From the NCBI RefSeq assembly GCF_027887165.1, contig NC_077233.1, forward strand, positions 230,416,872 through 230,480,871: a DNA stretch of 64,000 bases, in the 5' to 3' direction. The stretch is from Monodelphis domestica. Taxonomy: Eukaryota > Chordata > Mammalia > Didelphimorphia > Didelphidae. The notes beneath the pieces are model-generated. The model saw nothing but the letters and a program-made list of their open reading frames with translations. It searched no databases and was not told the DNA's origin. Below, piece by piece: positions 1 to 10,946 of the stretch. The position numbers and the translations under genes were made by a program. Within the stretch, counting starts at the first letter, position 1; every line of letters starts with the position of its first letter.

Positions 1-155
1 AAGCAATGGGTTCAAATCAAGAAATCATCTAATGCCCAGTGGACTTACGCGTCGGCTATGGGGGGTGGGGGGGAGGAAAAGAAAATGATCTATGTCTTTA
101 ACGAATAATGCTTGGAAATGATCAAATAAAATATATTTTTAAAAAAATCATTTCT
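1..155 (+). repeat. 3' part of a tRNA-like SINE or short retroposon
   Basis: A B-box-like string GGTTCAAATC lies at 9-18. An AATAAA is at 125-130, followed by a short A-rich run near 140-147, as in retroposon tails. The head of the element lies outside the window, so the family cannot be fixed. Confidence 0.45.
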
Positions 156-840
156 TGGTTTTTCTACTAATGATATTGTTTCCTGGCAATTATGTATGGC
201 TTCCCCTTCCAACAATAGATCTGGAATCAAGGATATGGGATTCAATATTTGGCAATGTTTTAAAGTGATGTTTTTGTTGCGTAGTAACACAATTTCATAT
301 TGAGAAAGTCTTTGCTGTGTGTTAATACCTTTGCCACATTGTTTTCTCTTTAGTCAGTTGCTTAATCATTTGCTTCAGTTGCATCATCTCCTCCCTCATG
401 GCTAAAATCATTACAGCCATTTCATTGTCTCTTGCTTTTTTCCCATAAATTAGATGTACACCTTTTTTTTAGGGCATAGTATAATTGGGTTAAGAAGAAT
501 AATGCTCCAGCATATGTAGGAATAAATGAAATCAAGTGATATATACTTATATTCAGCCATTGCAAACTTTCATAGATCCTAAACATAAATATAATCTGGA
601 ATCATGACAAAAAAATAAGTTGTAAAACATATAAAAGAAATATCCAATCCAGACTAGATAACCCATGGCAAGTAACTGTTTCTTTGCCGTCTTGTATCTT
701 GAAAAGCTTTTTGCAATAGAAAAAAATGTTTTTAAGTCTGGCCCTTTAAGAGTAACCTCCTCCCTTCAGGAGGAGTGGTTTCTTTTGGGTGTGGTATCAC
801 TAGGCAGATTAGTTGCACTCAACACTGCTCTCAAAATGGT
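155..840. other. Unassigned AT-rich stretch left of the retroviral fossil
   Basis: No exon, RNA gene or recognised repeat is supported here. It may be an extension of the minus-strand retroviral fossil to its right, since downstream parts of such an element would lie on this side, but no diagnostic motif is readable. Confidence 0.3.
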
Positions 841-3090
841 TACTTTTCACAGTCACACAGGCTTTTGAAATGTATGCCGGCCTGATTTTTCTGAAACTTC
901 TCTGACAACTCCAATTGACTTCTTTTTCCCAAATTCTTGACAAAATAGGTTGGAAAACTTAGCTGGCTCTGCCAAAAACTGTAATATTTATTGGGGAAAG
1001 ACTGGGGAAATGAAAAACTGGGTATATCACTTGGTATCAATGGATAATGTTTGAAAGAGTCTTTGGGTAGATGTAGAAAGATTTCCCCCAATTTATCACA
1101 TTGAATAGTTGCTCCAATTTTACACAAAAAGTCTCTCCCAAGAAGGTTGATTAGGCATTCTGGAATTAACAAGAATGTGTGTTCTGTTGTTAGGGGTTCT
1201 AGCGTTACCATTTTTTATTTTAGTTTTGGTACTCTGTTTTTTCCCTGTAGCCCCTATTATTTGTACGTAACTTGTGATTTGGCTGTCTTCAGGAGTTGTT
1301 TTTTAAAACAGTTTTAGTTGCTCCTGTATCAATACGAGCTGAGTAGATCTCATTACCCACTTTTATCATGAGCCTTGGTTCTGTGTTCTCATTTTGTTGG
1401 CATACTTGGACCATAGGTGCCTGCATTTCTATTTTGTTCAAATCCAAGTTTTGTTCTTCTGCTACAGACTTTTCTTGTTGCTCTGAACACTCATTTCGCA
1501 ATCCATCATCAGTTTGCAAGGGAATTGCATTATCATGGAGACTTAAGGATGGCATGATAGTGTTTGTTTGCTTTTTCTTGTGCAGTTACTATTGGTTGGA
1601 ATTCTTCTGTATAAGGATTTAAAGTTGACTTTTCTATTATGTCATTGGTATTTTCTTTTGTAATATCATCCCTGCTTTCCATGTCATTGTTCTGTTATTT
1701 CATTTTCCTCCCATTGGACCCTTCTGTTGTTTGCTCATGTGTTTCAATTAATTCATTTGCAGTTTGTGTATTACACTCTGTTGCCAGTTCTATTTCTTTC
1801 TCTTTCTTTGTAGCTTGTTCCACCGTTCCAAAAATTTTCTCTTTAATCTCTGTTACATCATTATCTAATTGGATTTCTTATTCTATCCGTTCTTTAGTTT
1901 AATGCTTTTGGCACCCCAAATTCTATCAGCACGCAGTCTCCCTCCTTTTCATTTTTCCCATTTCCTTTCTCACTTTTCCTTTTTGATGTTACCCCATGAA
2001 CCTGGCTTCATAACTGACTTTGTTTGGCAGTACCTGAGACTATTTGTGAATAATGTGGTTTCACTCCTTGTTGGATGTATCTCTCCATGGTTTCTAAATT
2101 TGGTGCTTGCAATGAATTCTTGTAATTACAATCACAACATTTTGTATTTGTTTGTGTATTATTGCTGCTATACTTTATGTTGCTTTTCCAAGATCTCTAT
2201 TTGTTATTAGCTTGGAATAATTGTGCCTTTAAATAACAGTCTCAAACCATGTGACCCATTTTTCCACAGAAGAAACATGTGGGTACATTTTTCCTTTGAT
2301 TGCTTCGTGTGTAATTTCTTGTGGGTTTGTATGATTGCAGAGGGGCTAGATTTTTTTATTTCTTTATGTTTATTTGAGCTATTTGCCTCCTTGAACTCTT
2401 TTATTATTTCATCCTTTTCCTCTAGCATTTCTTTATGACCTGAAAATATGTAAGATGCAGTTTTTCTTAAATCTTCCAGACTTAGTGTTTCCAAATCTGG
2501 GCATTGAAGTTTAAAATGGGATCTAATAGGTGTGTTACTGCCTTTCACAAATTGTCTCCTTATGTGTTGGAGATTTTGTTCAGTTAAATTTTCAAATCAA
2601 AGAACATCCTCTGCTATTTCAATAACTCTATCAAGGAACTTTGATGGATGTTCCTCACTTTCCTGTCTCAATTTTTCAAATTGTCCCCAAGTATGTGGTC
2701 TTTTTGAAAAACTTTTCATTGCCTCTAATAGATCTTCTCTGGCCTTTCTTAGATAATGTAGATTTTCATTATTAGATAACTCTAAGTCTGTTCCTTTCTC
2801 TGGCCATGATGTTAAACTCGGATTGTTTCTTGTTTCATCAAGGAATTATTGTTTTTTCCTTTTTGAAAATAATTCTGAGAGAAGAATTTCAGTGTCCTGG
2901 AAATCTGGATCATAAAGCCTAATTGCTCTTTTAAATTCTTTTAAATATCTCATCAGTTCTGAAAACCAGGAAGGCTTTCAAGATCAGCTGTTATAAATGG
3001 CTTATGTGTTTTAATATGAATTATGCTGCTATCTGGTTGTAGGCTTGTTTAATCTCTTAGTGGCAATATTGATATTCCACCTTCAGCCCC
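840..3090 (-). mobile_element. Class I (gamma-like) endogenous retrovirus fossil, gag-pro portion
   Basis: On the minus strand, gag-like sequence (about 2200-2950) includes a capsid-end-like segment and a nucleocapsid zinc-knuckle-like stretch. It is followed by a protease-like region (about 840-1560) with the DTGA active-site motif and an LLGRD-type motif near the protease/RT boundary, the layout of gammaretrovirus-like elements. No LTR was recognised at either end, and no convincing RT or env is seen. The element is a broken, old fragment with several breaks. Its right edge abuts the 3' end of the minus-strand L1. Confidence 0.75.
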
Positions 3091-3458
3091 ATCTGTATTT
3101 TCTTGCTTAACTACATTGTTATTTCTTGTTTTTTTCTCATAGATCCCTGCAGGTTGTTCATTGACACTAATGGAGAAGTCCATTACCTTCGATTGTACCA
3201 CATTGTATCAGTCTCTGTGTACAATGTTTTCCTGGTCCTGCTCTTTTCATTCTGCATCACTTCCTGGAGGTTGTTCCAGTCCCCATGGAATTCCTCCACT
3301 TTATTATTCCTTTGAGCACAATAGTATTCCATCACCAACATATACCACAATTTGTTCAGCCATTCCCCAATTGAAGGGCATCCCTTTATTTTCCAGTTTT
3401 TTTCCACCACAAAGAATGCCGCTATGGATATTCTTGTATAGGTCTTTTTCCTTATTAT

Positions 3459-3470
3459 CTCTTTGGGGTA
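3459..3470. repeat. Left copy of a 12-bp target-site duplication
   Basis: CTCTTTGGGGTA here is repeated exactly at 5075-5086. L1 sequence is continuous if one copy and the intervening 1604 bp are removed, which marks the boundaries of an insertion into L1-A. Confidence 0.75.
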
Positions 3471-3479
3471 GTCATAGTC

Positions 3480-4068
3480 TCTCGTTAACGGAAGATGATG
3501 ATTGTCTTTGTGCGTTTTCATCTATGGTGTATAGATGAGTGTGCACAAAGACACTTGTGCATGAAGGAGATTTAAGTGGAAAAGTAGGTGCACAGAGACA
3601 GTCCCACTCTCTCGGCGTTGGAAGCCTGGGTCCATTGGCACGAAAAATCGTTACACCTGGAGACTTCCTCAGCTGCATTGGATGGCCGTGTTGTCCTTTG
3701 TCCTCCAACATGCCCTGAGCACACAACAGTGCTTTGCTGCATCGCCCTCTCAGCTGTTGAACCTTCTTATTGGTTTCTTCCATCTGTTCAGCCAAAGCAG
3801 TCTTCACATGCTGGGTGAGCAAAGCCCTAGTTCACCAGGAGTCGACGACCCGATGGCTACAATCACAAGGTTTAGCTGGCCTGTCAAAGCCATTGCCTGG
3901 GGTGTGGCCGCTGCCGCATGTTAGCAGATACTAGGAGCCACAAGTGAGAGCTGGGTGTCAGGTGAGGGTCAGAGGCTGGAGAGCTGCCCTAGGAGGGCAT
4001 GGCAAGCCTTCCATACCAGAGATACTACCCCTCCCTGAGCACCCCAAAATAAAAATAAAAACCTTAAT
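3480..4068 (+). repeat. Interspersed repeat of an unnamed roughly 0.5-kb family, copy 1
   Basis: Blocks along this stretch line up in order with 44820-45310. Shared landmarks include a tctcttcca/tctctcggcgttgga block, a cttcaca/cttcacatg block, and the end block GAGAGCTGGGTGTCAGGTGA versus gagagtagagtgccaggtgg. It ends in an A-rich tail (about 4050-4068). No coding capacity is evident. Divergence between copies is high, so it is an old non-coding retroposon family. Confidence 0.6.
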
Positions 4069-4275
4069 AACATCAAGCAAAACAAATTTCCAAACTGGCT
4101 GTTTACAAAAAAAAAAAAGTATATCTCTTTCTGAGCCTTGAGTCTATCACCATTCTCTCTCGGGGGGAGGGGGAGGGCAGCACACTCAGTTCTCTAAGCC
4201 CTTAGAATTGTTCATGGTTCCTAAGCCTTTCCAAATTGTTTTTCTTTATAATGGTATATTATAAATCATTTTCTA

Positions 4276-5008
4276 GTTCTGTATTTTGCAAGAAGTGCTG
4301 AATTAGCAAGTGTTTGTTCAAAGACCTTTGCTGTGCCACAACAAAATAAGTCTCTGAAGCTGTGGGAAGAGATTGAAAGTCGACATCCTAGGTTAGCTGA
4401 TGTATGAGATCAAGTGATATTTGCTGTTTGTCAGGAATATGTCCAGCTTGGAGATCAACTCCTATTCCTACAACTAGGCGACGAGATTGCAGTTATTCCC
4501 CTCATTAATGGAGGATAATATCTCTGGGCTGTTGGGGGAATCTATGAGTTCAACTGAAGACAAACCTAAAGATATAATTAAATTCACTCCTGAGAAACTC
4601 TCAGTAGATGAAGTCTCACAATTGGTGATTTCTCCTGTCTGTCGAGCAGTATCTCTATTTGTGGGAACTACAAGAAATAACTTTGAAGGGAAAAAAGTTG
4701 TTAGCTTAGAATATGAAGCCTATGTACCAATGGCAGAAGCTAAAGTTAGAAAAATATGTAATGCTGTTAGACAGCAGTGGCCAGTCAAGCACATAGCCAT
4801 ATGCCATCGGCTTGGCTTAGTTCCAGTAACAGAAGCAAGTGTGGTTATTGCTGTGTCTTCAGCACACAGGGCTGCATCTCTTGAAGCTGTGAAATATATC
4901 ATTGATATATTAAAGGCCAAAGTTCCAATTTGGAAAAAGGAGCTCTATGAAGAAGAAACATCATCTTGGAAAAGAAATAAAGAATGCTTTTGGACAAAAA
5001 ATAATTAA
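4276..5008 (+). pseudogene. MOCS2: Retrocopy of the dicistronic MOCS2 mRNA (MOCS2A + MOCS2B)
   Basis: MOCS2 normally encodes both subunits of molybdopterin synthase from one mRNA in two overlapping frames: MOCS2A (small sulphur carrier ending in Gly-Gly) and MOCS2B (catalytic subunit). Both are present here without introns. The A frame runs from about 4276 to the TAA at 4516-4518, begins VLYFARSAEL and ends INGG, but has a TGA at 4404-4406 where an Arg is expected (a CGA-to-TGA type change). The B frame has its ATG at 4439, inside the A frame as in the parent gene, but a TAG at 4475-4477. After that it is open to 5008. The 5' end lacks the first residues, so the copy is 5'-truncated. No poly(A) tail is clear. 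Confidence 0.88.
4439..5008 (+). pseudogene. MOCS2: MOCS2B (molybdopterin synthase catalytic subunit) frame of the retrocopy
   Basis: From the inherited ATG (4439) the frame reads MSSLEINSYSYN and then meets TAG at 4475. It continues open from there, and an internal ATG at 4508 would give 166 codons to the stop at 5006-5008. Recognisable MoaE-family segments are [38 protein letters not shown] and the lysine-rich [10 protein letters not shown] near the C-terminus, which holds the conserved active-site lysines of the family. The body is well preserved, so the copy is fairly young or was constrained for a time. No promoter is evident. I treat it as a pseudogene, though translation from 4508 cannot be excluded. 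Confidence 0.8.
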
Positions 5009-5074
5009 TTTTTACTAAATGAGAATTTAGAGCTCTAAAAATTACTCTACTGTAATTAATTGTATGCTGTTTTC

Positions 5075-5086
5075 CTCTTTGGGGTA
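5075..5086. repeat. Right copy of the 12-bp target-site duplication
   Basis: CTCTTTGGGGTA, identical to 3459-3470. L1-A resumes directly after it. Confidence 0.75.
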
Positions 5087-6278
5087 CAAACCCAGCAATG
5101 CTATGGCTGGATCAAAAGGCAGACAGTCTTTTATCGCCCTTTGGGCATAGTTCCAAATTGCCCTCCAGAATGGTTGGATCAATTCACAACTCCACCAGCA
5201 ATGCATTAATGTCCCGACTTTGCCACATCCCCTCCAACATTCATTACTTTCCATAGTTGTCATGTTAGCCAATCTGCTAGGTGTGAGGTGATAACTCAGA
5301 GTTGTTTTGATTTGCATTTCTCTGATTATAAGTGATTTTGACACTTTTTCATGTGCTTATTAATAGTTTTGATTTCTTTGGCTGAGAACTGCCTGTTCAT
5401 GTCCCTTGCCCATTTATCAATTGGAGAATGGTTTGATTTTTTTGTACAATTGATTTATCTCTTTGTAAATTTGAGTAACTAAACCTTTGTCAGAGGTTTT
5501 TGTTATGAAGATCATTTCCCAATTTGTTGCTTCCTTACTGATTTTAGTTACATTGGTTTTGTTTGTACAAAAACTTTTTAATTTGATGTAGTCAAAATTA
5601 TTTATTTTACATTTTGTGGCTGTTTCTAAGTCTTGCTTGGTTTTAAAACCTTTCCCTTCCCAAAGATCTGACATGTATACTCTTCTGTGTTCACATAATT
5701 TACTTATTGTCTCCTTCTTTACATTCAAGTCATTCACCCATTCTGAGTTTATCTTGGTGTAGGGTGTGAGGTATTCATCCAAAACTAATCTCTCCCACAC
5801 TGTCTTCCAATTTTCCAAGCAGTTTTTATCAAATAGTGGATTTTTTCCCCCAAAAGGTGGGGTCTTTGGGTTTGTCATAGACTCTCTTGCTGAGGTCACT
5901 TACCCCAAGTCTATTCCACTGATCCTCCTTTCTGTCTCCTAGCCAGTACCAAATTGTTTTGATGACCACTGCTTTATAATAGAGTTTGAGATCTGACTGC
6001 AAGGGCACCTTCTTTTGTATTTCCCCTGGATATTCTTGATCTTTTGTTCTTCCAAATGAACTTTGTTATGGTTTTTTCTAGTTCAGTAAAAACAGTTTTT
6101 GGAAGTTCAATGGATATGTCACTAAATAAATAGATAAGTTTCGGTCAGATGGTCATTTCTATTATATTAGCTCATCCTACCCATGAGGAGTTAATGTTTT
6201 TCCAGTTACTCAAGTCTAGTTTTAGTTGTGCAGAAAATGTTTTGTAGTTGTGTTCATATAGTTCCTGTGTTTGTCTTG

Positions 6279-6826
6279 TGGTATGGTGAAAATCACCTTT
6301 AAAGATTGTTATAATATTAATTTATGGTTGCCAAGGAATTTACTTATGGAATTCCTAAAATGAAACACTCAAGTGAGAATGGAGTTTATGGTGGTTCAAT
6401 CACAACGGGAGTAAGAAAATGGAGAGGGAGAGAAGGAGAGAGGAGAAAAGGTAAAAAGGTTAACTCAACCTTCTGGCAGAGACAGAGAGAGTTTAGGCCC
6501 AAAGGCCAAGGTAGAGAAGAGAATCAGTCCTTGACTCATGTGACCGATCTGAAGGAAAGCTGTCTATGGGCCTCCTCCCTGTTCAAGCTTCTAGCATGAA
6601 CTGGCGCCTAGCTCTGTCCCCAGGAAGTGAGCGAATTCCAGAGGCTGTTCCCTTCCTCACTTCCTGTGCCTCACAAGTGCCATTGGTGGCTCAAGCTTGG
6701 CTTAGGACAGCCCAGGTGGGCAGTTAGTTATTTCTGATTTGTCACTGACTAGCACATGCCTGTGTAGTGTGGGTGTGCACAATCCTGGGTGCTAGACCAA
6801 GCAAGATGGAGATTTTAAAATTCATA
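6279..6826 (+). mobile_element. LTR-like insertion in L1-A ORF2 (probable solo LTR)
   Basis: L1 homology stops at about 6278 and resumes at about 6827. The inserted 0.55 kb starts near TGGTATGG and ends near AAAATTCA, with TG...CA-like ends, and CTTG occurs at both junctions. It has no coding potential. It is a retroviral LTR fossil by size and ends; the strand is not certain. Confidence 0.5.
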
Positions 6827-8081
6827 CTTGGCAGATAGATTCCAAAGTATTTTATATTGTTTAAGGTGATTTTGAATTGAATTTCTTTTTCTAATACCTG
6901 CTGCTGAGATATGTTGGAGACATAGAGAAATGCTGATGACTTATGTGGGTTTATTTTGTATCTGGCAACTTTGCTAAAGTTGTTGATTATTTTCACTAGC
7001 TTTTTAGTTGATTCTCTAGGATTCATTAAGTAGACCTTCATGTCATCCACAAAGAGTGATAGCTTGGTCTCCTCATTGCCAATTTTAATACCCTCAATTT
7101 CTTTTTCTTCTCTAATTACTACTGATAGTGTTTCTAGTACAATGTTAAATAATAGAGGTGATAATGGACCTCCTTGTTTCACTCCTGATCTCATTGGGAA
7201 GGTTTCTAGTTTATCCCCATTGCAGATGATGTTTGCTGATGGTTTTAGATATTTTTATTTTATTTTATTTTATTTTATTTAGATATGTTTATTATTTTTA
7301 GGAAAGACGCTTCTATTCCTATACTTTCTAGTATTTTCAATAGGAATGGGTGTTGTATTTTGTTAAAGGATTTTTCTGCATCTATTGAGATAATCATGTG
7401 ATTTTTGTTGGTTTGCTTGTTGATATGGTCAATTATGTGGATGATTTTCCTAATATTGAAACATCCTTGCATTCCTGGTATAAATCCCACCTGATCAAAG
7501 TGAATAACCCTTCTGATCACTTGCTGGAGTCTTTTTGCTAGTATCCTGTTTAAGATTTTTGCATCTATGTTCATTAAGGAGATTGGTCTATAGTTTTCTT
7601 TCTCTGTTTTTGGCCTGCCTGGCTTTGGGATCAGTACCATATTTGTGTCATAAAATGAATTTGGTAGAACTCCCTCTTTGCTTATTATGTCAAATAGTTT
7701 GTATGCTATTGGGATTAGCTGTTCTTTAAATGTTTGATAGAAATCATTTGTGAATCCATCAGGCCCTGGGAATTTTTTCTTTGGGAGTCTTTTGATGGCC
7801 TGTTCAATTGATTTTTCTGATATGGGATTGTTTAAGAATTCTATTTCTTCTTCTGTTAATCTAGGCAATTTATATTTTTGTAAATACTCATCCATATCAC
7901 CTAGATTGGTATGTTTATTGCCATATAATTGGGCAAAATAGTTTTTAATGATTGCTTTAATTTCCTCTTCATTGGAGGTGAGTTCTCCCTTTCCATCCCT
8001 AATACTATTAACTTGATTTTCTCCTTCCCTCTTTTTTATTGGATTGACCAACATTTTGTCCATTTTGTTTGTTTTTTTCAA

Positions 8082-8793
8082 TGTAAGGTGCTGACCAGCA
8101 GCCCTTACAAGAAAGGATAGATAGAAGATTGACCCTTGGGGGAAGGGCTGAAGCTGAGGGGATGGATAAGAATGGAGGCAAACACCAACCCATTATTAAC
8201 AGTAAGCAAGCTGCCCAGATCGAGCCTCAGCTACCTAACTTCACAAGGACATGAGGCAGTTAGATGACCTTAAATCAACAACATGGGAGTCAGAAATGAG
8301 TGTAGAGATCAGCTGAGAGAAAAGACACTGATCGCTTAGAGCCAGTGCTCTAAGCACGGATCACACAGGCTTGAGGATAGGAAATTAAGAAGGAAAGGTC
8401 TTTCACAGAGATAAAGGAAATCCCATGAGAAAACTGTGCTTGGCCAGAGGCCAAGCTCCAGGAAGGACAGAGACAGGTGAAAGAGATAAAAAAAAAAAGG
8501 GCTCACTTTCTGTGAGCTGCTCGTATTTATTGACATTGTGATGCAAAGGTACCTAATACATATTAATGAAGACACAGTGGATTGCCATTGGTTTAGGTGT
8601 AAATTACCAGAGGCTTGGATTGTCTCAGCCAGGTGAGCACAAAGAAACCTGAGTTTGCACCTAAACCTTAGGAATGTTGGGATCAAAGGTCAGCACCTTT
8701 CTTACCATGTGCAGGACTGAGTATGCACTCTTCTAAGACAATCCTTACAGATTCATTATCTTCCTTGTGCATACACAGGTGTGGACTGTTACA
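8082..8793 (-). mobile_element. Solo LTR (family X), minus strand, in L1-A
   Basis: A 712-bp element starts TGTAAGG and ends GTTACA on the plus strand, and is flanked by a perfect 5-bp repeat TTCAA (8077-8081 and 8794-8798). On the minus strand it begins TGTAACAGTCCACACCTG and aligns along most of its length with 48621-49223, so they are one family. It carries a 19-nt perfect hairpin at 8438-8456. It is an old solo LTR with no internal region. Confidence 0.85.
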
Positions 8794-10545
8794 TTCAAAA
8801 TACCAGCTTCTAGTCTTATTTATTAGTTCTATCACTTTTGATTTTATAAATTTCTCCCTTCATTTTTAGGATCTCAAATTTGGTTTACTTCTGGGAGGTT
8901 TTAATTTGTTTGCTTTCAAGATTTTTTATTTGCATATCCAATTCATTGATCTCTTCCCTTCCTAGTTTGTTAATATATGAACTCAAGGATATAAAGTTTC
9001 CCTTGATAACTACTTTGGCTGCATCCCATAGAGTTTGAAAGGATATCTCATCATTGTCATTTTCTTCAATGAAATTAATTGTTTCTATGATTTGTTCTCT
9101 GACTAGTTGATTTTGGAGAATCATATTATTTAATTTCCAATTAATTTTTGATTTGGCTCTCCATGTACCTTACTGATCATTATTTTTATTTCCTTATGAT
9201 CTGAAAACATTGCATTTATTATTTCTGCTTTTCTGCAGTTGTATGCCATGTTTTTATGACCTATATATGGTCAATCTTTGTGAATGTGCCATGTGCTGCT
9301 GAAAAGAAGGTATATTCCTTTTTGTCCCTATTTATTTTTTCCATATATCTACTAACTCTAATTTTTCTAAGATTCCATTAACCTCTTTTACCTCTTTCTT
9401 ATTTATTTTTTATTTGATTTATCTAAATTTGATAGTGGTAGGTTCAGATCTCCCACTAGTATAGTTTTACTATCTATTTCCTCCTTCAATTCTACTAGTT
9501 TCTCCATTAGAAATTTGGGTGCTATACTATTTGGTGCATACATGTTGATTAGTTATATTTCCTCATTATCTATATTCCCTTTTATCAGGATGTATTTACC
9601 TTCCCTATCCCTTTTAATCAGGTCTATTTTTACTTTGGCTTTGTCAGATATCATGATTGCAACTCCTGCCTTCTTTCTGTCAGTTGAAGCCCAATAGGTC
9701 TTGCTTCACCCTGTAATTCTGACCTTGTGACTATCTAGTCATCTCATGTTTGTTTCTTGAAAACAACTTATGGTAGGATTCTGGTTATGGGTGAGTTCAT
9801 CCTATTCACGTTCAAAGTTATGATTGTCACTTTTGAATTCCCTAGCATTTTGATATCCTCTCCTGGTTCTTATCTTTCTTCTTTTGCTATATCCTTTTAA
9901 CTCAGTGGTTTAATTTTAGTCAGTCTCCCTATTTCCCTCCCTTGATTTGCTTCCCTTTCTGATCCTTCCCTTTTTGTTCCCTTCTTGTTTTTTTAGGGTC
10001 TGTTAAGTCCCTCCTCCCTCGCATATCCTCCCTTTTTTTTTTTTAGCTCCCTCTCCCCTCCCCCCCCTGGTTTTCCCTTCTACCTTACCCTGTAGGATAA
10101 CATAGACTTCAAGATCCCAATGGATCTAGATGTTCTTCCTTCTCAGAATTGATTTCACTGAGGGTAATATTCAAGTATTACCTATTAGCACTCTTTCCCT
10201 CTCCCTCTTATAAGAGTGTTCTTCTCCTCCCTTCCCATGTGTATCTTTGTGTGACAAAGATTATTCTATTTATTTTATTTCTTCAAGTATCTCTTAGTAC
10301 CATCATCAATTCCCCTCACCTTTTTTTCATATCATTTTATAGCCTTTAATTCCCCAATCTTTTCCTATGGGTGATTCTTCTATTTACTATAATAATGAAA
10401 ACATTTTTGAGAGTTACAAATAACATTTCCCCCATATATTATTATATATAATTTGATCTAATTGTAGCCCTTAAAGAAGAGAGTTTGAATAAAAAAAGAA
10501 AGAAAAACATTTTTCTCCTTTTCCCTCTCTTTCATATTTACCTTT

Positions 10546-10895
10546 TCAAGTTTCTCTTGATCTTTGTGTTTGGATATCAAACTTTCCACTTAGTTCTGGC
10601 CTTTTCCTTACAAATACTTGGAAATCTTCTATTTTGTTGAATGCCCATACTTTTCTCTGGAAGTATATAGTCAGTTTTGATGGATAGGTGATTCTTGGTT
10701 GAAGACCCAATTCTCTTGCCTTTCTGAATATCATGTTCCAGGCCTTGCGGTCTTTTAGTGTTGAAGTTGCCAGGTCTTGTATGATCCTGATCGGTGCTCC
10801 TTTTTATCTGAATTGTTTCTTTTTGGCTTCTTGTAGGATTTTCTCCTTAGCTTGAAAGCTCTGGAATTTGGCAATTACACTTCTGGGAGTTGTTG

Positions 10896-10946
<51 letters not shown>

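Larger units (their letters stand above)
3183..9850 (-). pseudogene. L1-A ORF2 remnant (endonuclease / reverse transcriptase)
   Basis: The endonuclease region lies near 9330-9850 (minus strand). The reverse transcriptase core runs through 7275-8081 and continues at 6820-7194. The RT contains [12 protein letters not shown], an FI-PG-QG block and the catalytic motif, here read as FVDDM (about 7045) in place of the usual F-A-D-D. The C-terminal part lies at 5042-5899 and ends at 3183, including a CWWSC zinc-knuckle-like segment. Three insertions and several frame changes break it. A (TTTTA)n expansion at about 7250-7280 interrupts the RT. Confidence 0.85.

Noticed and set aside
4508-5008. MOCS2B frame as a working gene
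   Set aside because: Inherited start is cut off by TAG, the A frame also has a stop, there are no introns, and it lies inside an L1. No promoter is visible. Kept as a pseudogene.
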